DNA of 64,000 bases from Rhabdornis inornatus (GCA_013397075.1 VWZS01002358.1:169478-233477); one strand, 5' to 3'; shown: positions 23,081 through 34,580, numbered from the stretch's first letter. The notes: generated from the sequence alone by a model not told the origin. A program made the numbers and translations.

Positions 23081-23290
23081 TTTGCCATGAATATTCAAGA
23101 CTGTGAGAGGCATCCAGGATGCTCCTGCAGACAAGGCTCACCGGATCTTGACTCTGTTGCTGCCATTGGCTTCCCATGGCTTCTTGGGCAAAGCAGCCTT
23201 TGGCTCCCTCGGAGAAATCTTTTTATTTCCCTACAGCCGAGTCTCCGGGTGAGTAATGGGAGAAGGCTCATCCAGGAAGGGAAAAACCAT

Positions 23291-23572
23291 AAAGTCATGG
23301 AATGGGTTGGGTTGGAATTGACCTTAAAGGTCATCCAATTTCACCCCTGCCATGGGCAGGGACACCGTCTGCTATCCCAGGTTGCTCCAGGTTGTCCCAC
23401 CTTGCCATAAACACTTCCACCGATGGGGCAGCCACAGCTTCTCTGGACAATTCTTCCCAATACTCCATCTACCCCTGCCCTCTGGCAGTGGGAAGCCTTT
23501 CCCAGTGTCCTGTCACTCCGAGCCCTTGCCTGAAGTCCCTCTCCAGGGCAGGTGGCAGGAAGGAGCTCAGGT
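23291..23572 (-). mobile_element. CR1 LINE 3'-end fragment, antisense
   Basis: Reading on plus, it starts at the tail (GTCATGGAATGGGTTGGG), then CCTTAAAGGTCATCC, CCATGGGCAGGGACACC, GATGGGGCAGCCACAGC, CTACCCCTGCCCTCTGGCAG and CCTGAAGTCCCTCTCCAGG. It reaches further 5' than most copies here. Confidence 0.93.
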
Positions 23573-24596
23573 AAGGTTCAGTCACCAGCAGGATTTGTTT
23601 CCCAGTGAGATTGGGAAGGGCAGCATCTCCCCCAGTAATCCAGCACTAATCCTGGAGCCTGGCTGGAGTAGGGTGTCCATAATGAGCCCCTTAAGAGCCT
23701 TTCCCCAGGAATGTCAGCTCCTCCTTGCTGTGACTCTGCTCCCAGAGCCTCCAGTTCACACACAGGGAAGATCCTGAGCAGCGACTGCTGAGTTTTTCTC
23801 CCCAGCCTGTCATTCCTTGTCTGTCTGCTCCCAGCCAGCCCTGCTTCCCCACCTCAACCCTGCTCCCAGTACATGGGAACAGCTGGATGGAACCAAATTT
23901 TCACTTGCTTTTGAAGAGCCAGCAGGTCCCATTGCCAGGAAAAACATTTACTGACAAAATAGTCGTGGATCTATTTCCCTTTCATCAGGGCGAGGGCGGC
24001 AGTGCCGATGGGGATGTTTCTTACCCGAAATTCAGGAATCACTGTCATTAAAATGGGAACCCAGTGTGTTTCAGACTGGTCAGGCAGCCAACACCCATCA
24101 ACCAACCCCCCTGGAAGCAGCCCAGGGCTCGTGGGGACAGCCTTTGGCTTCCCTGGCTCTGGTGGGCTTGGAATGGTTGTTCCTCTGGAAGCAGGGCTTC
24201 TGTTTGGTGGTTTGCCCTTAGTAAAAGAGATTTTCCTGTCATTGCAGAGGAATTGCTGCTGGGCCTGGACTCTGAATTGTTCAGAACTCGGTGCCATGAG
24301 CTCCCGAGCTCAGCCTCTCCAGGGTCCTGCCCCAGCCTGGGATTCACTTCAGGAATTAATTGAGCTCTTCCCTCACCAGAGCCATCTCCTGGCTGGAGAT
24401 TGACCTCCACCAAGACCTGCTCCTGGTTCCTGCTTGTCCTTCCCAAGGCACTGCTCCTGGAGCAGGATCTGGGCAGTGATGGGGAGAGGGGCTTTCACAT
24501 GGACTCACTGGAGCTGCTGCTTTGGGGGAAAACAGGAATATTCATCCCATCAGTGCTCCCTTTCCTCTGGGACACCCCAGACTCCACCCCCAGCCT
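23573..24596. other. Unique sequence, nothing recognised
   Basis: No repeat, exon or RNA gene is supported. The two 132-133-codon frames at 24002-24446 lie opposite each other and cannot both be real; neither is protein-like. Confidence 0.55.
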
Positions 24597-24755
24597 CACA
24601 AAGAATCATCAAGGTTGGAAAAGCCCCCCAAGGTTATTGACTCCAAACTCTGCCTGACCCCCACCTTGTCACCACCCCAGAGCACTGAGTGCCACATCCA
24701 GTCATTCCTTGGACACCTCCAGGAGTGGGAACTCCACCACCACCCTGGATAGTCC
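24597..24755 (-). mobile_element. CR1 LINE 3'-end fragment, second subfamily type, antisense
   Basis: CACAAAGAATCATCAAGGTT, GGAAAAGCCCCCCAAGG, GAGTGCCACATCCAGTCATT, CCTTGGACACCTCCAGGAGT and GGGAACTCCACCACC. This is the reverse complement of the subfamily at 1345 and 34882 (GGTGGTGGAGTC / GATGTGGCACTT landmarks). Confidence 0.88.
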
Positions 24756-26861
24756 AGAACTCCCTGCATTCCACCTTGACCCCTCTCTTCCCTTTCCCTG
24801 TCCTCACACGGATGCACCCACACACTGATCCTCTTCGGGGTGAAGTTCTGTGTTATTCCCATTGTTATTCCTGCTGAGTAGAATTCTTGGCTCTGCTCCT
24901 GCCAGCCTTAAACCCCTCTACTCCCCTTCCCTCTGGTCTTAGGGTCAGCTGAGCCCCAGGGCAGGAGAGCTGCAGGTTCCCAGCTGCTCTGGGAAAGGGT
25001 TCAGGGAACATCCCATGATTTGGATGATATCTGGGTGTCTGCCTGCCCTGCTCCATGGCCTGGATGAGGAGCTGCACCTCTCCAAGGGCACTGACTCAGG
25101 CAGGGCTGGCATCTCCACAACCACCAGACACTGGCACGGGAAGTGGATTTCAGCTCATTAATCCCTGGCCACATTCACCTCCCTCCCTCAGCTGGTTTTT
25201 CCAGGAGCCTCATCCAAGTGTGATCTTGTCACTGTGTTTGCAGAGGTTTGGCAAGGACTCCTTCCCTGGGCTCCCTCCCCTTGCCCACTCCTTGCCCTTT
25301 CATTTGTTGGATCTTTCCTATGTTCTCTATTTTTCTCCTCTGTTTTTCCTTAGTTTCCATGTGTCCAGACACACTGGAAGGGAAATTGGCTCCTGTCCCA
25401 TTCCTGACCCTGCTGTGCAGAAGTGGGGGATGAGCATGTTGCTCATCCCTGTCACAGCTCAGAGGAGGAGGAGGAGACCCAAAATGCATCCCAGAAAGCT
25501 CCATCTTTCTGGGGGTGCATCTCCTGGGGTGCAGCCCCTCTGGCATCACTGCCCCATGGAATGCAGCCTTCCCTCTGCTCCATGTGGTGCCCTGGTGGTG
25601 CCAGCTCTGCCAGAGGAAACCCTGCCCTGCAGTGCCATGTCCAGGGTCCTGAGGTGCAGGAAAAATCCTTCTACTCCCGAAAATTAGGGAATATTTTGGC
25701 TAGATCTTAATCTGGATTAAACCATGCTCTGAAAGAGAAGGCAAAACAAGGATAACTCTGGGCAGTGTCTTGATTTCCATGGCAGAAATTCTGAAGGGGA
25801 TTCTCCCCTCTCTGGCATTGCCATATTTGTTGACCAGACGCAGCAGACAAGGAAGAGGATTGGAAAATGGGGTGTTGGAATGCAGAGTGCAGCAGGAATG
25901 ATTTGGCATCCCAGCTGGGGAGACATGGAGAGCAAGGAGAGTAATTCCAGTGAGTCAAATGCCCTTCCCTGGCCCCAGGCTAAAATCCAGAGAGGTTGGG
26001 AAATACAAAAGGAAAGGGGAGGGAGGGAGCACCCTCAAACTCTAACAGAATATTCAGTGTTTGCTTTAGGTGGTGGCAATTTTCCTTGTCCCTCTTCCTC
26101 TCCAGAGAAGAATTAACCTCAGGATGAGAAGTCCAAGCACTTTGTGCTAAAAATGCCCGTCCCAGTTAAATCTGGTGTTAGCCCAAAATTGCAAATAGTT
26201 TCCATCTCCCTGGAACTGCTGTTTCCAGTCAATGAGGCTTCACTCCAGTTACACACATCCCTCAAACTAGTTAAAGGAAGAAATTCCCCCCCTGCTCTTC
26301 CCTGTGCATCCCAGCACATCCACCCTCCCTGGAAAAGCTAAAGAGGGAAGATTTTTTGTCGAGTTTAAACAATGACTTCTGGGAAGAGCCATGGCATGTG
26401 TTCTGCAGCAAATCCAAGGGGATGACCACAAGATTCCCTCTGGCTCCATGCTCTGGGAAGCCATTGTTTGGGATGCGTTGCAGGGCTGTTTGCCTTGGCC
26501 CAGCGTGTCATCCTCTCTCCAAGCTTTGAATAGGCCCTGCTGGAGAAAAGCACTGGAAAAGTCTGTTCTCCATTTGCTCTTGGCATTCGTTTGGTTGTTT
26601 GTTTGTTTATTTCTTTGGGATTATTTTAAGGACTTTGAGGTCCCCACAGCTCCAGAGGCAGGACCTCCATGTGCTGCACGGATGTTCCCTCTCTGGCAGC
26701 TCAGGATGGGGAAGGTCACGTCCCCTTTGTCCCAGTGCCTGACCTGGATGTGCTGCTCCTGCTCTTCTGTGTCCTGAAGGACCAAGGGCTCTCAGCCTCC
26801 CTGCAGTTCCATTTCCACTGGGTGAACAATCCTTGCTGCAACCCTGGCTACTCCAGGCTGT
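24756..26861. other. Unique sequence, nothing recognised
   Basis: Two kilobases without a recognisable element. The 210-codon plus frame (25055-25687) shows no domain and overlaps other frames. Confidence 0.55.
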
Positions 26862-27118
26862 GTCCCAGGATTCCCACTGCCAGAGGGCAGGGTTAGGTGG
26901 GTTAGTGAGAGGGAATTCTTCCCTTTGAGGGTGGTGAGGCTCTGGCACAGGGTGACCAGAGAAGCTGTAGCTGCCCCTGGATCCCTGGAAGTGTCCAAGG
27001 CCAGGCTGGATGGGGCTTGGAGCAACCTGGGACAGTGGAACATGTCCCTGCCCATGGCAGGGGGTGGGACTGGATGGGCTTTAAGGTCCCTTTCCATCCA
27101 AACCTTTTTATTCTGATT
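26862..27118 (+). mobile_element. CR1 LINE 3'-end fragment
   Basis: TTCCCACTGCCAGAGGGCAG, GGGAATTCTTCCCTTTGAGG, GGTGGTGAGGCTCTGGCACA, CTGGATCCCTGGAAGTGTCC, GGAACATGTCCCTGCCCATG and CTTTAAGGTCCCTTTCC. The tail has decayed to CTTTTTATTCTGATT. Confidence 0.94.
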
Positions 27119-27538
27119 ATGGAGCTTCAGACTCCATCTCTCCAGCCTCTCCCAGAGGGGTAGACTCCAAGCTGTGTCCTGGGGTTTGCAGGATTCCCCC
27201 ACCCTGTCCCACTTCCCTCTCCCAGGCAGGACCAGCTCCTCCCAGCTGATTCCCAGCTATTTGTCTGAGCTCCCACAAGATCCAAGCCCTGGGGAGCCTG
27301 GCACAGCCCCAGGCAATCTGCTCCAGTGGTTGCTAGCCTTAGAAAGGATTTGTAAACACGAATCTGGATCTTTTCTGTTGCAATCTCAAGCCATTGTCGG
27401 GTCCCAGCCAGGCAGCTCCAGCTGCTTTGCTCTGATGGATGAAAAGCTGGGAAAACCTGAGTCTTGAACAGGGTTTGGTTCTGCCCAGACCCCCACAGGC
27501 ATCTGGGGAGGTCACCCCCATCCTGCTGACATCCCAAA
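27119..27538. other. Spacer between two oppositely oriented CR1 copies
   Basis: About 420 bp of ordinary sequence. The plus CR1 at 26862 and the minus CR1 at 27539 face tail to tail, which would let transcripts through this segment fold into a long imperfect hairpin. Confidence 0.6.
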
Positions 27539-27756
27539 GAATCACAGAATCGTGGAATGGTTTGGATTGGAAGGGACAGTTCAAGCTCATTGTCTTCCAC
27601 CCCCTGCCATGGGCAGGGACACCTTCCACTATCCCAGGTTGCTCCAAGCCCTGTCCAGCCTGGCCTTGGACACTTCCAAGGATCCAGGGGCAGCCACAGC
27701 TTCTCTGGACACCCTGTGCTCCTCACAGAGAACAATTCCTTCCCAATCTAAACCAG
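27539..27756 (-). mobile_element. CR1 LINE 3'-end fragment, antisense
   Basis: GAATCACAGAATCGTGGAAT, GGTTTGGATTGGAAGGGAC, CCATGGGCAGGGACACCTTC, CACTATCCCAGGTTGCTCC, GGCCTTGGACACTTCCAAGG and GCAGCCACAGCTTCTCTGG. It is one of the better preserved copies. Confidence 0.95.
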
Positions 27757-28124
27757 GGGGATTTGTCAGCTCTCCTCTGAGGAAGAGGAAACCTCGGGTG
27801 AAACAGCCAAAGAAAGGTTGGGATCTCAGCTGCTCTGTGCCCTCCAAAGGGGCTCGGGAGGTGTCCCACGGTGGGAGGCAATCACCACATCCTGCCTGGT
27901 GTTATCCAAGCTGCAGCTGAGGGCAGGAGCAGCGGTGGTGCTGACCACGAGTCCCTCTGGAAATAGCAGAGGGAAGGAAGCAGCAGATGGAGAAAAGGAG
28001 GAGCGAGACAGCGCGAGGGAGAATAAGTGGCTGTGCATGAGGAGCTGGGAGGAGTGGAGAGCAGAGGGAGCTGTAATTAGGGCAGGTTTGGTTGTGTGAA
28101 TTTTGCTAGGTCTGCAGCAGGAGG

Positions 28125-28235
28125 TTGCCCAGCAGCTGCACAAATGATTTATTACACGCTCACTACATCTGCCCTGTAGGAAGGTAAATAAAATGTACAC
28201 AGTGTCCCATTTACTCAGACAATCGGGGGGATATG
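28125..28235. other. Candidate conserved non-coding element
   Basis: ACAAATGATTTATTACACGC, TCACTACATCTGCCCTGTAG and GGTAAATAAAATGTACACAG differ in character from the flanks. The call rests on composition only. Confidence 0.3.
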
Positions 28236-28784
28236 ACCCAATTTCTCTTTGACTCCGGTGTTTTCCTCCGTGGGATGAGCCCCCCGGGAGGTGGGAGCGC
28301 CCCAGGCCCCCCCAGAGTCACATTTATCTCCCTGCCCTTGCTGTCAGAGGGATCCAGGGAGGCACAGTTGGGATTAACCCCTCCACACCATCCTGCACCT
28401 CCGGCACCACCTCCCCCGATCACCGGTGACCTGCGACAAGGAGGGGACACGCCGGGAGGTGCCAGCCCCACTCCAGGAATCCGCCGGCACCATCTCCCTG
28501 TGGCATTAGGGATGCTTTTCCTCTGTCAGGGACAGAGAGAGTGACAGGAGCCGGGAGCATCATCTGGCTCCCACATCCGGAGCTGCACCGCGGGGAGGGG
28601 GCTCGGACCCCCCTTCGGAGGAGAAAGTGCTGTGTGAGCAGCGGGAACTGGATTTTCCATGGGTTTGCTCTGTCACTCAGCAGGTCTGGGGGAGATAAGG
28701 GCCCCTGCACCCTGGGATCCGTTTGCTGATATCCCAGATCCAGCCTTTGCTGAATGTGCAGGTTTTGGCCGCACTGTTCCTGGG
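28236..28784. other. G+C- and CpG-rich unique sequence
   Basis: Includes CCCCGGGAGGTGGGAGCGCC, CCGATCACCGGTGACC, CACGCCGGGAGG and CACCGCGGGGAGG. CpG is moderately frequent. No gene is recognised. Confidence 0.45.
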
Positions 28785-28818
28785 ATTTTTATTTTTTTTT
28801 AATTTTTTTTTTCCCCCC
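28785..28818. repeat. T-rich tract ending in CCCCCCAG
   Basis: Two T runs separated by AA, then six C and AG at 28819-28820. The pattern resembles a strong 3' splice site on plus, but no exon can be recognised downstream. It may simply be a simple repeat. Confidence 0.75.
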
Positions 28819-28949
28819 AGCTCTCCTTGTTAAGGCTCCTCCGGCGTCCCCAGCAGGCAGCCCCGGGCAGGCAGGAGCTGTATCCAGCCCTGCAGCCACC
28901 GGGATTTGTTGCAGACGTCGGGCAGGGAGAGGCTGGGGAGGTGGCACAT

Positions 28950-29130
28950 GGCCAGCGGGGCCACGGGCAACCTAATGGGCATAAAGTGGCCATTGAGCTA
29001 AAACGGCTCTTTGAGAGATTCAAGTTCAAGGATTTGGCTGTGCAAAGAAAGAGCCCGTGGGCCGTGAGCTTTTCTGAATCCCATTTCCACAGGACTTTAA
29101 GCAAATATTCCCTGGAAGCATGTTGTGCTC
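28950..29130. other. Candidate conserved non-coding element
   Basis: CCTAATGGGCATAAAGTGGC, GAGCTAAAACGGCTC, GAGATTCAAGTTCAAGG and CTTTAAGCAAATATTCC. The segment lacks the repetitive words of its surroundings. It lies in a plus frame whose local translation looks protein-like over about 20 residues (LKRLFERFKFKDLAVQRK), but the frame is stop-free over unrelated sequence too. Confidence 0.35.
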
Positions 29131-29669
29131 CGTGTTTGGTTTATCTGCTGGGCTTATCCTGCTGCATGCGGGAAAATACAGCTGGAAAACCTTTCTGGAG
29201 AGCTGGGGAGCAGCACATAGGGGCTGCTGGCAGCAATCCCTGGCAGCCCCAGGGATGGCCACTCGCACCCATCCCTTCCCCAGAGGGTCCCTCTTGTCCC
29301 CTCCTGCTCCCAGATGTTTCCCCAGCTGTGCAGGGCGGAGCGGGGATGCCGAGGCCAGGACACTGTTACTTAGCAACAGCTCAAGGATGTGCTTTAACCC
29401 CGTCCCCAGCACCACCCGCCCTCCTGGCAAGTCCTGCGGGGGAATGGGCACCGTTCCCATCAAAGCGAGGATTTTTTTTTTTTCCCATTTTACCCTTCTT
29501 CTGCTCCATAATTTTGGGTTGCTTCAGACCCAGGGAGCTGCTCAGTCCTGGAATGAATCCCGGCTCTCTGGGATGAGCGGGGCACATCCCGGAGCCGCTG
29601 CCCCTTTTCCTTCTGTTCACTCCAGGCTCCTTTCCCTGCTCCACGCTCCCGCTCCTCCCACAGCCCGAG
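29131..29669. other. Unique sequence with a poly-T run
   Basis: A T run of about 13 lies at 29470-29482. No supported gene or repeat. Confidence 0.55.
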
Positions 29670-29850
29670 GACAAAAACCTAATTGCACGACATAAATTAT
29701 AGCAACTCTCCAAATAAAAGCCCAGGCAGAAAAGGCTGCGGCTGGATGGACACTTGAGGGCTATTAGAAGATGCATAAATTCCTTTCCTTGGGTTTTTTC
29801 ATTTTTACATGTCTAATTACAGTGAAAGGAGCCTTTCAAGGGCTGCTCAA
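29670..29850. other. Candidate conserved non-coding element
   Basis: AAAACCTAATTGCACG, CATAAATTATAGC, TCCAAATAAAAGCCC, GATGCATAAATTCC and ACATGTCTAATTACAGTG supply several homeodomain- and POU-like cores within 180 bp. Among the A+T islands of the window this is one of the most convincing as regulatory DNA. It remains unaligned. Confidence 0.4.
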
Positions 29851-32684
29851 CTGCCAGGGCTCTCCGCAGCCCCTGGCAACTGGAGCGGGAAGAGGTGGCA
29901 GGGTCGGACACCCCCGTTTACCTTGGAGAGAACCCGGGGCTAAACAAATGCCAAGGGCTTGGGAAGGAACCGCTGCATTCCCTTGATCTCCCCCGGGAAC
30001 CTGCAGCGGTTCCCTGGGCACCCATCACTCCCAGGGAGATGTCTGGGCCATTGTGGTCCCTCTTTATTTATCTGACGCTCCTCAAACTTTAATTAAAGAT
30101 GTTTCCTCGGGGTGTGCTTTAGCTCCATACTGAAGATGGACTGGCTGGAGAAAATGAAAATGAGCAGCGTTCCTGAGCACTGGGAATAAAAAGCAGGAGG
30201 GGAATGATGGAATTTAATGGTCTGGCTCTCCCTCCTCCCGGTGGTCTGGCTGTGGAGACCCCAGATGTGCCAGGGTGGCTTGGAGGGAACAGGAAGGACC
30301 CGGGATCCACCAGGCAGGGGAATTTCAGGCTGGGATGGGGAGAAAAGCCCTTAAAGCAAGAGAAATGCAGCGGGGTCAGAGGGCAGAGCTGCTCCCTGCT
30401 CAGAGCACCCAGCGCCTGACGAGCTGCTGGGATAATTAGGGGCAATTTATACCTCCAGGTCAGCGGTTCACTCTGCCTTGTCATCGATTTTGAGGTGGGT
30501 GATAAACTGCCGGGAAAACAGAGCTGTCGGGATAACACGGGAAATGTCCCATTAGAGGGGGAGCTTCTGGAGCAAGCCCTGCCATCAGAGCCCCTCGGAG
30601 CCCCCTGTGGCTGTGGCCTGGGCAGGACCCCCGTGGTTTTATTGTTACTGTCCCCCCATCCCTGGGGTTGGCAAATGTCTCTTCTGATGCTGGGCTGCTC
30701 TCCTTCCCACGGGGGAAAGGTGTCGGGATGCTGGTCATCAATGTCCCCTCGGTCCAGGAATGACTCCATCATTTTTGAGAAGCAGATTTAAGAAGGCAGC
30801 CCCAGGGTCATGCTCACACAATCTTCAGGGACACCGATTTTTCTGCGTAGGAACATGAAAACCAATCCAGGGAAGTTTTGTGCCTGCATTTGTCGCTGCT
30901 GAGGAGCAGGCTTTGGCTCCTGGTCCTAGATCCATGAAACGATGATTCCCAGGGCTGTCCTGGTTGCAGGTGGAGGTGCTAAAGGCAGTAGAGGTGCTGG
31001 GGTGTGCAGGACATGGATTCATTCTCAGTCCATCCTGTCCCCGAGTTTGCTCCGCTCCAGAAGCTGTGGAAAAGGGAAGCCCAGGCAAGGGGAGCATTGG
31101 GAGCTCTCCTGCAGGGAAGAGATGTCCCTTGGCTCACAGCTCTGATCACAGATGCAGATCCTGCTGCTCCCAGCGAGCACAGCAAGAGCTTAAATATGTT
31201 TGTTCCATACCTTTCTTCGCAAAATGCTCCAGCAGGTAGAACACTTCCCAGATTTATTCCTGAAGCCAAAGAAAAGCAGCTGTAGGAGGGAGCTGGATGT
31301 GTGAGGCAGCTCAAGCCCTGGTTCTGCTGCAGGGCACGACGAGCTCTGCCCCTCATCCCGGGATGCTACCCCGGATTTGATTGCACTGATGTGATCCCAC
31401 TCTGGATAAGCTGCCCGAGCTGGAGCCTGGCTGTGCTTCCTCTAATTAAAGGTGTCAAATTATGGCCCAGACTGAATTCAGCAGCAGCAGCAAAGTCCTT
31501 CCCCAGTCCATGAAATCATCCAGACCTTGTACCATGAAATTCCAGGAGAGGTGATGTGCTCTGAACTTCCTCAGCTGAGAAGTGCCCTTTTCACCCAAAG
31601 AGGTCCCAGACAATTAAACATGACCTGGCTCATTGTGATCAGAGTTAAAGCTGCTCCATCTGTGGCTCAGGATCATCCACAGCCCTACAAAAACCAGGTG
31701 CTGATCCACAAGTCTTGGACTCTGCAAGGATGGGGATGGAGTGGTGCTGTGCTGCATCCCAGGGTTGGGAACATGGCTGGACACCATCACAGCCTTCCTG
31801 GTACCCCTGTGTGTCACTCTGGGTGACATCCCACCTTTCAGAAATGATCCTTGTCCTGATGGAGACACAGAGAAGCCTCAAACCCAATCCATGGGCAGGG
31901 TGGCAGGAATCAGGCACTTCCAACCGCAAAGATTTAAGGAAACCCACACCTGTAAATGGATTCAGCAAAAAGGACAAAACTCACCAAGTGAATTCTTTGC
32001 TGGAGCTGGGAATGAGGCACCTGGAGAGCTCCATGTCCCCCCAAACACTCGGGTCAGCAGATCCCCTTCACTGAGCCTTGAACTCATCAGCTCTGTGGTG
32101 ACAGATTTGTGAGGATGCTCCTATTGTGCTATTAAAAAATATTGATAATAATAAAGGAGGGGGAAGGGAAGTGTGTGGGGTTGGAAGAGGGACTCTACAG
32201 CCTGGAAAGCCACCCCTGAGCTCTGGCACAGTTTGGAGAAGCCCCTCTTGGTATCCAGTCCCTGGGTGGTCTCTGCCTCTTAATTACAGGGTTAATGCCA
32301 CGTTATGATCAGAAGTTTCTTAGCCTGATAATGAGTAGGAAGCAGCTGTAGCCTGGAAAATGGAATAATTGCAGAGTGGAGCAGTGTAATTATAAGGTGT
32401 GGATCCACTGCCTCCATGTTTACCTAGAGGAGACAAAATCCCCTCGGAAGCTGCAGCCGTGGCAGCAGCTGGAGCTGTTCCTTGCAGGGAGGTGCAAGTG
32501 TGTAGTAAAGCGGGAGTAAGGGCGAGTCCTGGCTTGCTCCAGTCACTGGGAATGTGCCAGGGCTTGAGCTCAGGTAGACTCAGAGCCAGCAGCAGCCAGC
32601 CCATGCTGGATGAGCACCATTCCATCTTCTGGGAAGGTCGTGGATCCATGGAGCATCATTGTGACAATCCCAGCCTGAACACAG
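29851..32684. other. Unique sequence, nothing recognised
   Basis: Almost 3 kb with no repeat I recognise. A small A+T patch at 32125-32160 (AAAAAATATTGATAATAATA) interrupts it. The 217-codon minus frame (30119-30772) has no recognisable domain. Confidence 0.55.
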
Positions 32685-32905
32685 CATCACAGGATGGGTT
32701 GGGTTGGAAGGGATCTTGAAGCTCATCCCATTCCACCCCCTGCCACAGATCTTAAAGATCAGCCCCATTCCACCTTCCCCTATTCCACATTGCTCCTAGT
32801 GCCATCCAGTCTGCCCTTGGACATTTCCAGGGATGAGGCAGCCACAGCCTCTCTGTGCCAGGGCCTCTCCACTCTCATTGTAAAAACCTTCTTCTTTCCA
32901 CATGC
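32685..32905 (-). mobile_element. CR1 LINE 3'-end fragment, antisense
   Basis: CATCACAGGATGGGTTGGGT, GGAAGGGATCTTGAAGCTC, CCACCCCCTGCCACAG, GACATTTCCAGGGATGAGG and GCAGCCACAGCCTCTCTGTG. After CTGCCACAG an insertion-like stretch (ATCTTAAAGATCAGCCCC) replaces the usual GGGCAGGGACACC. Confidence 0.9.
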
Positions 32906-33140
32906 TCATTCTCTCTCATCTTCATTCTGGGAAAAAGCTTTTACCAACTGGGGTTTTTTTTCCCTGAAAAAGAGTTTCGGCTGAATCCAAACATTTGTTG
33001 CAGTTTTGCTGGGTCTGCTCAATTATTCTGCACTTTAAAAAGACAAAATATGCCAATGTGGAAAGTGGGTCAGGTTTGAGATGAGTGGCAGTAACAGCGA
33101 CTGAAGCACAGCTGAGCTGTTCCGGCAGCTCTGTCTGATT
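32906..33140. other. Unique sequence
   Basis: A short stretch between a CR1 copy and a minisatellite; nothing is recognised. Confidence 0.55.
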
Positions 33141-33220
33141 CTCTCCTTGAGATCCCAATGCTCTCCTTGAGATTCCAAAGTTCTCCTTAAGATCCCAATG
33201 CTCTTCTTGGGATCCTGCAG
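33141..33220. repeat. 20-bp minisatellite, four units
   Basis: Exactly four 20-bp units at 33141, 33161, 33181 and 33201, each based on TCTCCTTGAGATCCCAATGC. The fourth is the most diverged (TCTTCTTGGGATCC). Confidence 0.95.
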
Positions 33221-33369
33221 CTGGCACAAGCTTGCTCCAAACCTATCCTGAGCTCCATTGCCTGTGCAACCTTTGGAAATGTCTTCTGATCTTTAATATT
33301 GACCCTGTGCTGGTGTCTTTTGTGGTGAATGGGCTGGAGAGGAGCAAGGAAAGGTGAGACGAGCCCTTT

Positions 33370-33410
33370 CCTTCCCTAACCCTTCCCTAACCCTTCCCTA
33401 ACCCTTCCCT
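33370..33410. repeat. 11-bp minisatellite (CCTTCCCTAAC)n
   Basis: About 3.7 perfect copies. Each unit contains CCCTAAC, which looks telomere-like at a glance, but the 11-bp period and CCTT insert exclude a true vertebrate telomeric array. Confidence 0.95.
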
Positions 33411-33641
33411 TTACCAGGTCTGTGATCTTCTCCAGCTGTTCATCAGCTGGAAAACGGCTCAGGCACCACGTAAGGAGTTGGACCAAGTTCTGTGATGAGA
33501 GACAATGAACCAACTAATGAGAGGGAATTTTGCATGGCCCAAACATTTCCCAAATGTTCCTGGTACACTGTGCTTTTCCCCATGGCAGATGTCCAGCTGG
33601 TCATCACTCTCCACCAGATGACCCTCAGCAGCATCTTGTAT

Positions 33642-33862
33642 AATCCCAGAATATTCGTGATGGAAACGACCTCAAAGCCCATCCAGTGCCACCTCCTGCC
33701 ATGGGCAGGGACACCTTCCCCTATCCCAAGTTGCTCCAAGCCCCATCCAACCTGGTCTTGGACACTTCCAGGGATGAGGCAGCTGGAGTTTTTTGGGTAC
33801 CCTGTGCCAGAGCCTCACCACCCTCAAGGTAAAAACTTCTTCCCCATATTTAATTTAATATG
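33642..33862 (-). mobile_element. CR1 LINE 3'-end fragment, antisense
   Basis: AATCCCAGAATATTCGTGAT, GGAAACGACCTCAAAGCCC, CTCCTGCCATGGGCAGGGAC, CCTATCCCAAGTTGCTCC, CTTGGACACTTCCAGGGATG and CAGAGCCTCACCACCCTCAA. The TTTTTTGGG sequence near 33790 replaces the usual CCACAGCTTCTC. Confidence 0.93.
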
Positions 33863-34479
33863 AGTCTTCTTTGGGTGGATATCTGGGCACTGGGTGGTTT
33901 CTGTGCTGGCTGCTCCATGAGAACCCAGACCCTGAGTCCATCCCTGCCTCCCCAAGAGCCTGGAGCCCCTCATGCCTGGGGATTCTGGGGACAAAACCAG
34001 GGGTGTGTGACTGCAGCAGGGTAACTGAGGTGCCTCAAGAGCCCCGTCCTGGCAGAGAGCCCCATGCTCCACCCCTGTCTCACCTTCTCCCCAGCGATCC
34101 CACTCAGCTCCCAGAACTCCTGCACTGGTTTAAATTGGGTTGTTCAGACCTCCAGGGCAGGAAAAGCAGGAGAAGGCAAGCAGAGACTCAAGTGGCTGAT
34201 TTAATTCCCCATTCCCATTGGAATCACTGTTTTATTGGAGGTTGAAGCAGGTAAATCCAGCACGGAACTACAGCCTGTGGCAGGGAGGCAGCAGGAGTTT
34301 CACCCTGATCACTTTTACTCATTACCAGCATCTCCAAATCCCTTTAAATTCCTCTTGTCTCTCTCCTTGATTTCCCCCTAGTCCTGCATGCTGAAGTCTG
34401 CAGAATCCCTGCCTTCCCTGTCCATTAAGCTTTTAACACTCCCTGCATTTCCCGACAATGCCACAGATCCCATTACAGC
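33863..34479. other. Unique sequence, nothing recognised
   Basis: Ordinary DNA; the 124-codon plus frame at 33871-34245 has no recognisable domain. Confidence 0.55.
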
Positions 34480-34580
34480 TCCTTAAATGTTAATTTTTAT
34501 TGATTCTATGCACGGACATAAAAAACCACCCCCATGCAAACACCAGACTTATATTGAGATACATATTGATATGTAGCAAG
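34480..34580. other. Candidate conserved A+T-rich element
   Basis: CTTAAATGTTAATTTTTATT, GATTCTATGCACGG, ACTTATATTGAG and ATACATATTGATATG. A short island with no repeat match that I know. Functional status is inferred. Confidence 0.3.

Noticed and set aside
31741..31935. Possible CR1 fragment around CCATGGGCAGGGTGGCAGG
   Set aside because: Only one short word matches; flanking CR1 landmarks in the right order are missing.
33370..33410. Interstitial telomeric repeat
   Set aside because: The period is 11 bp with CCTT inserted, so it is not (TTAGGG)n.
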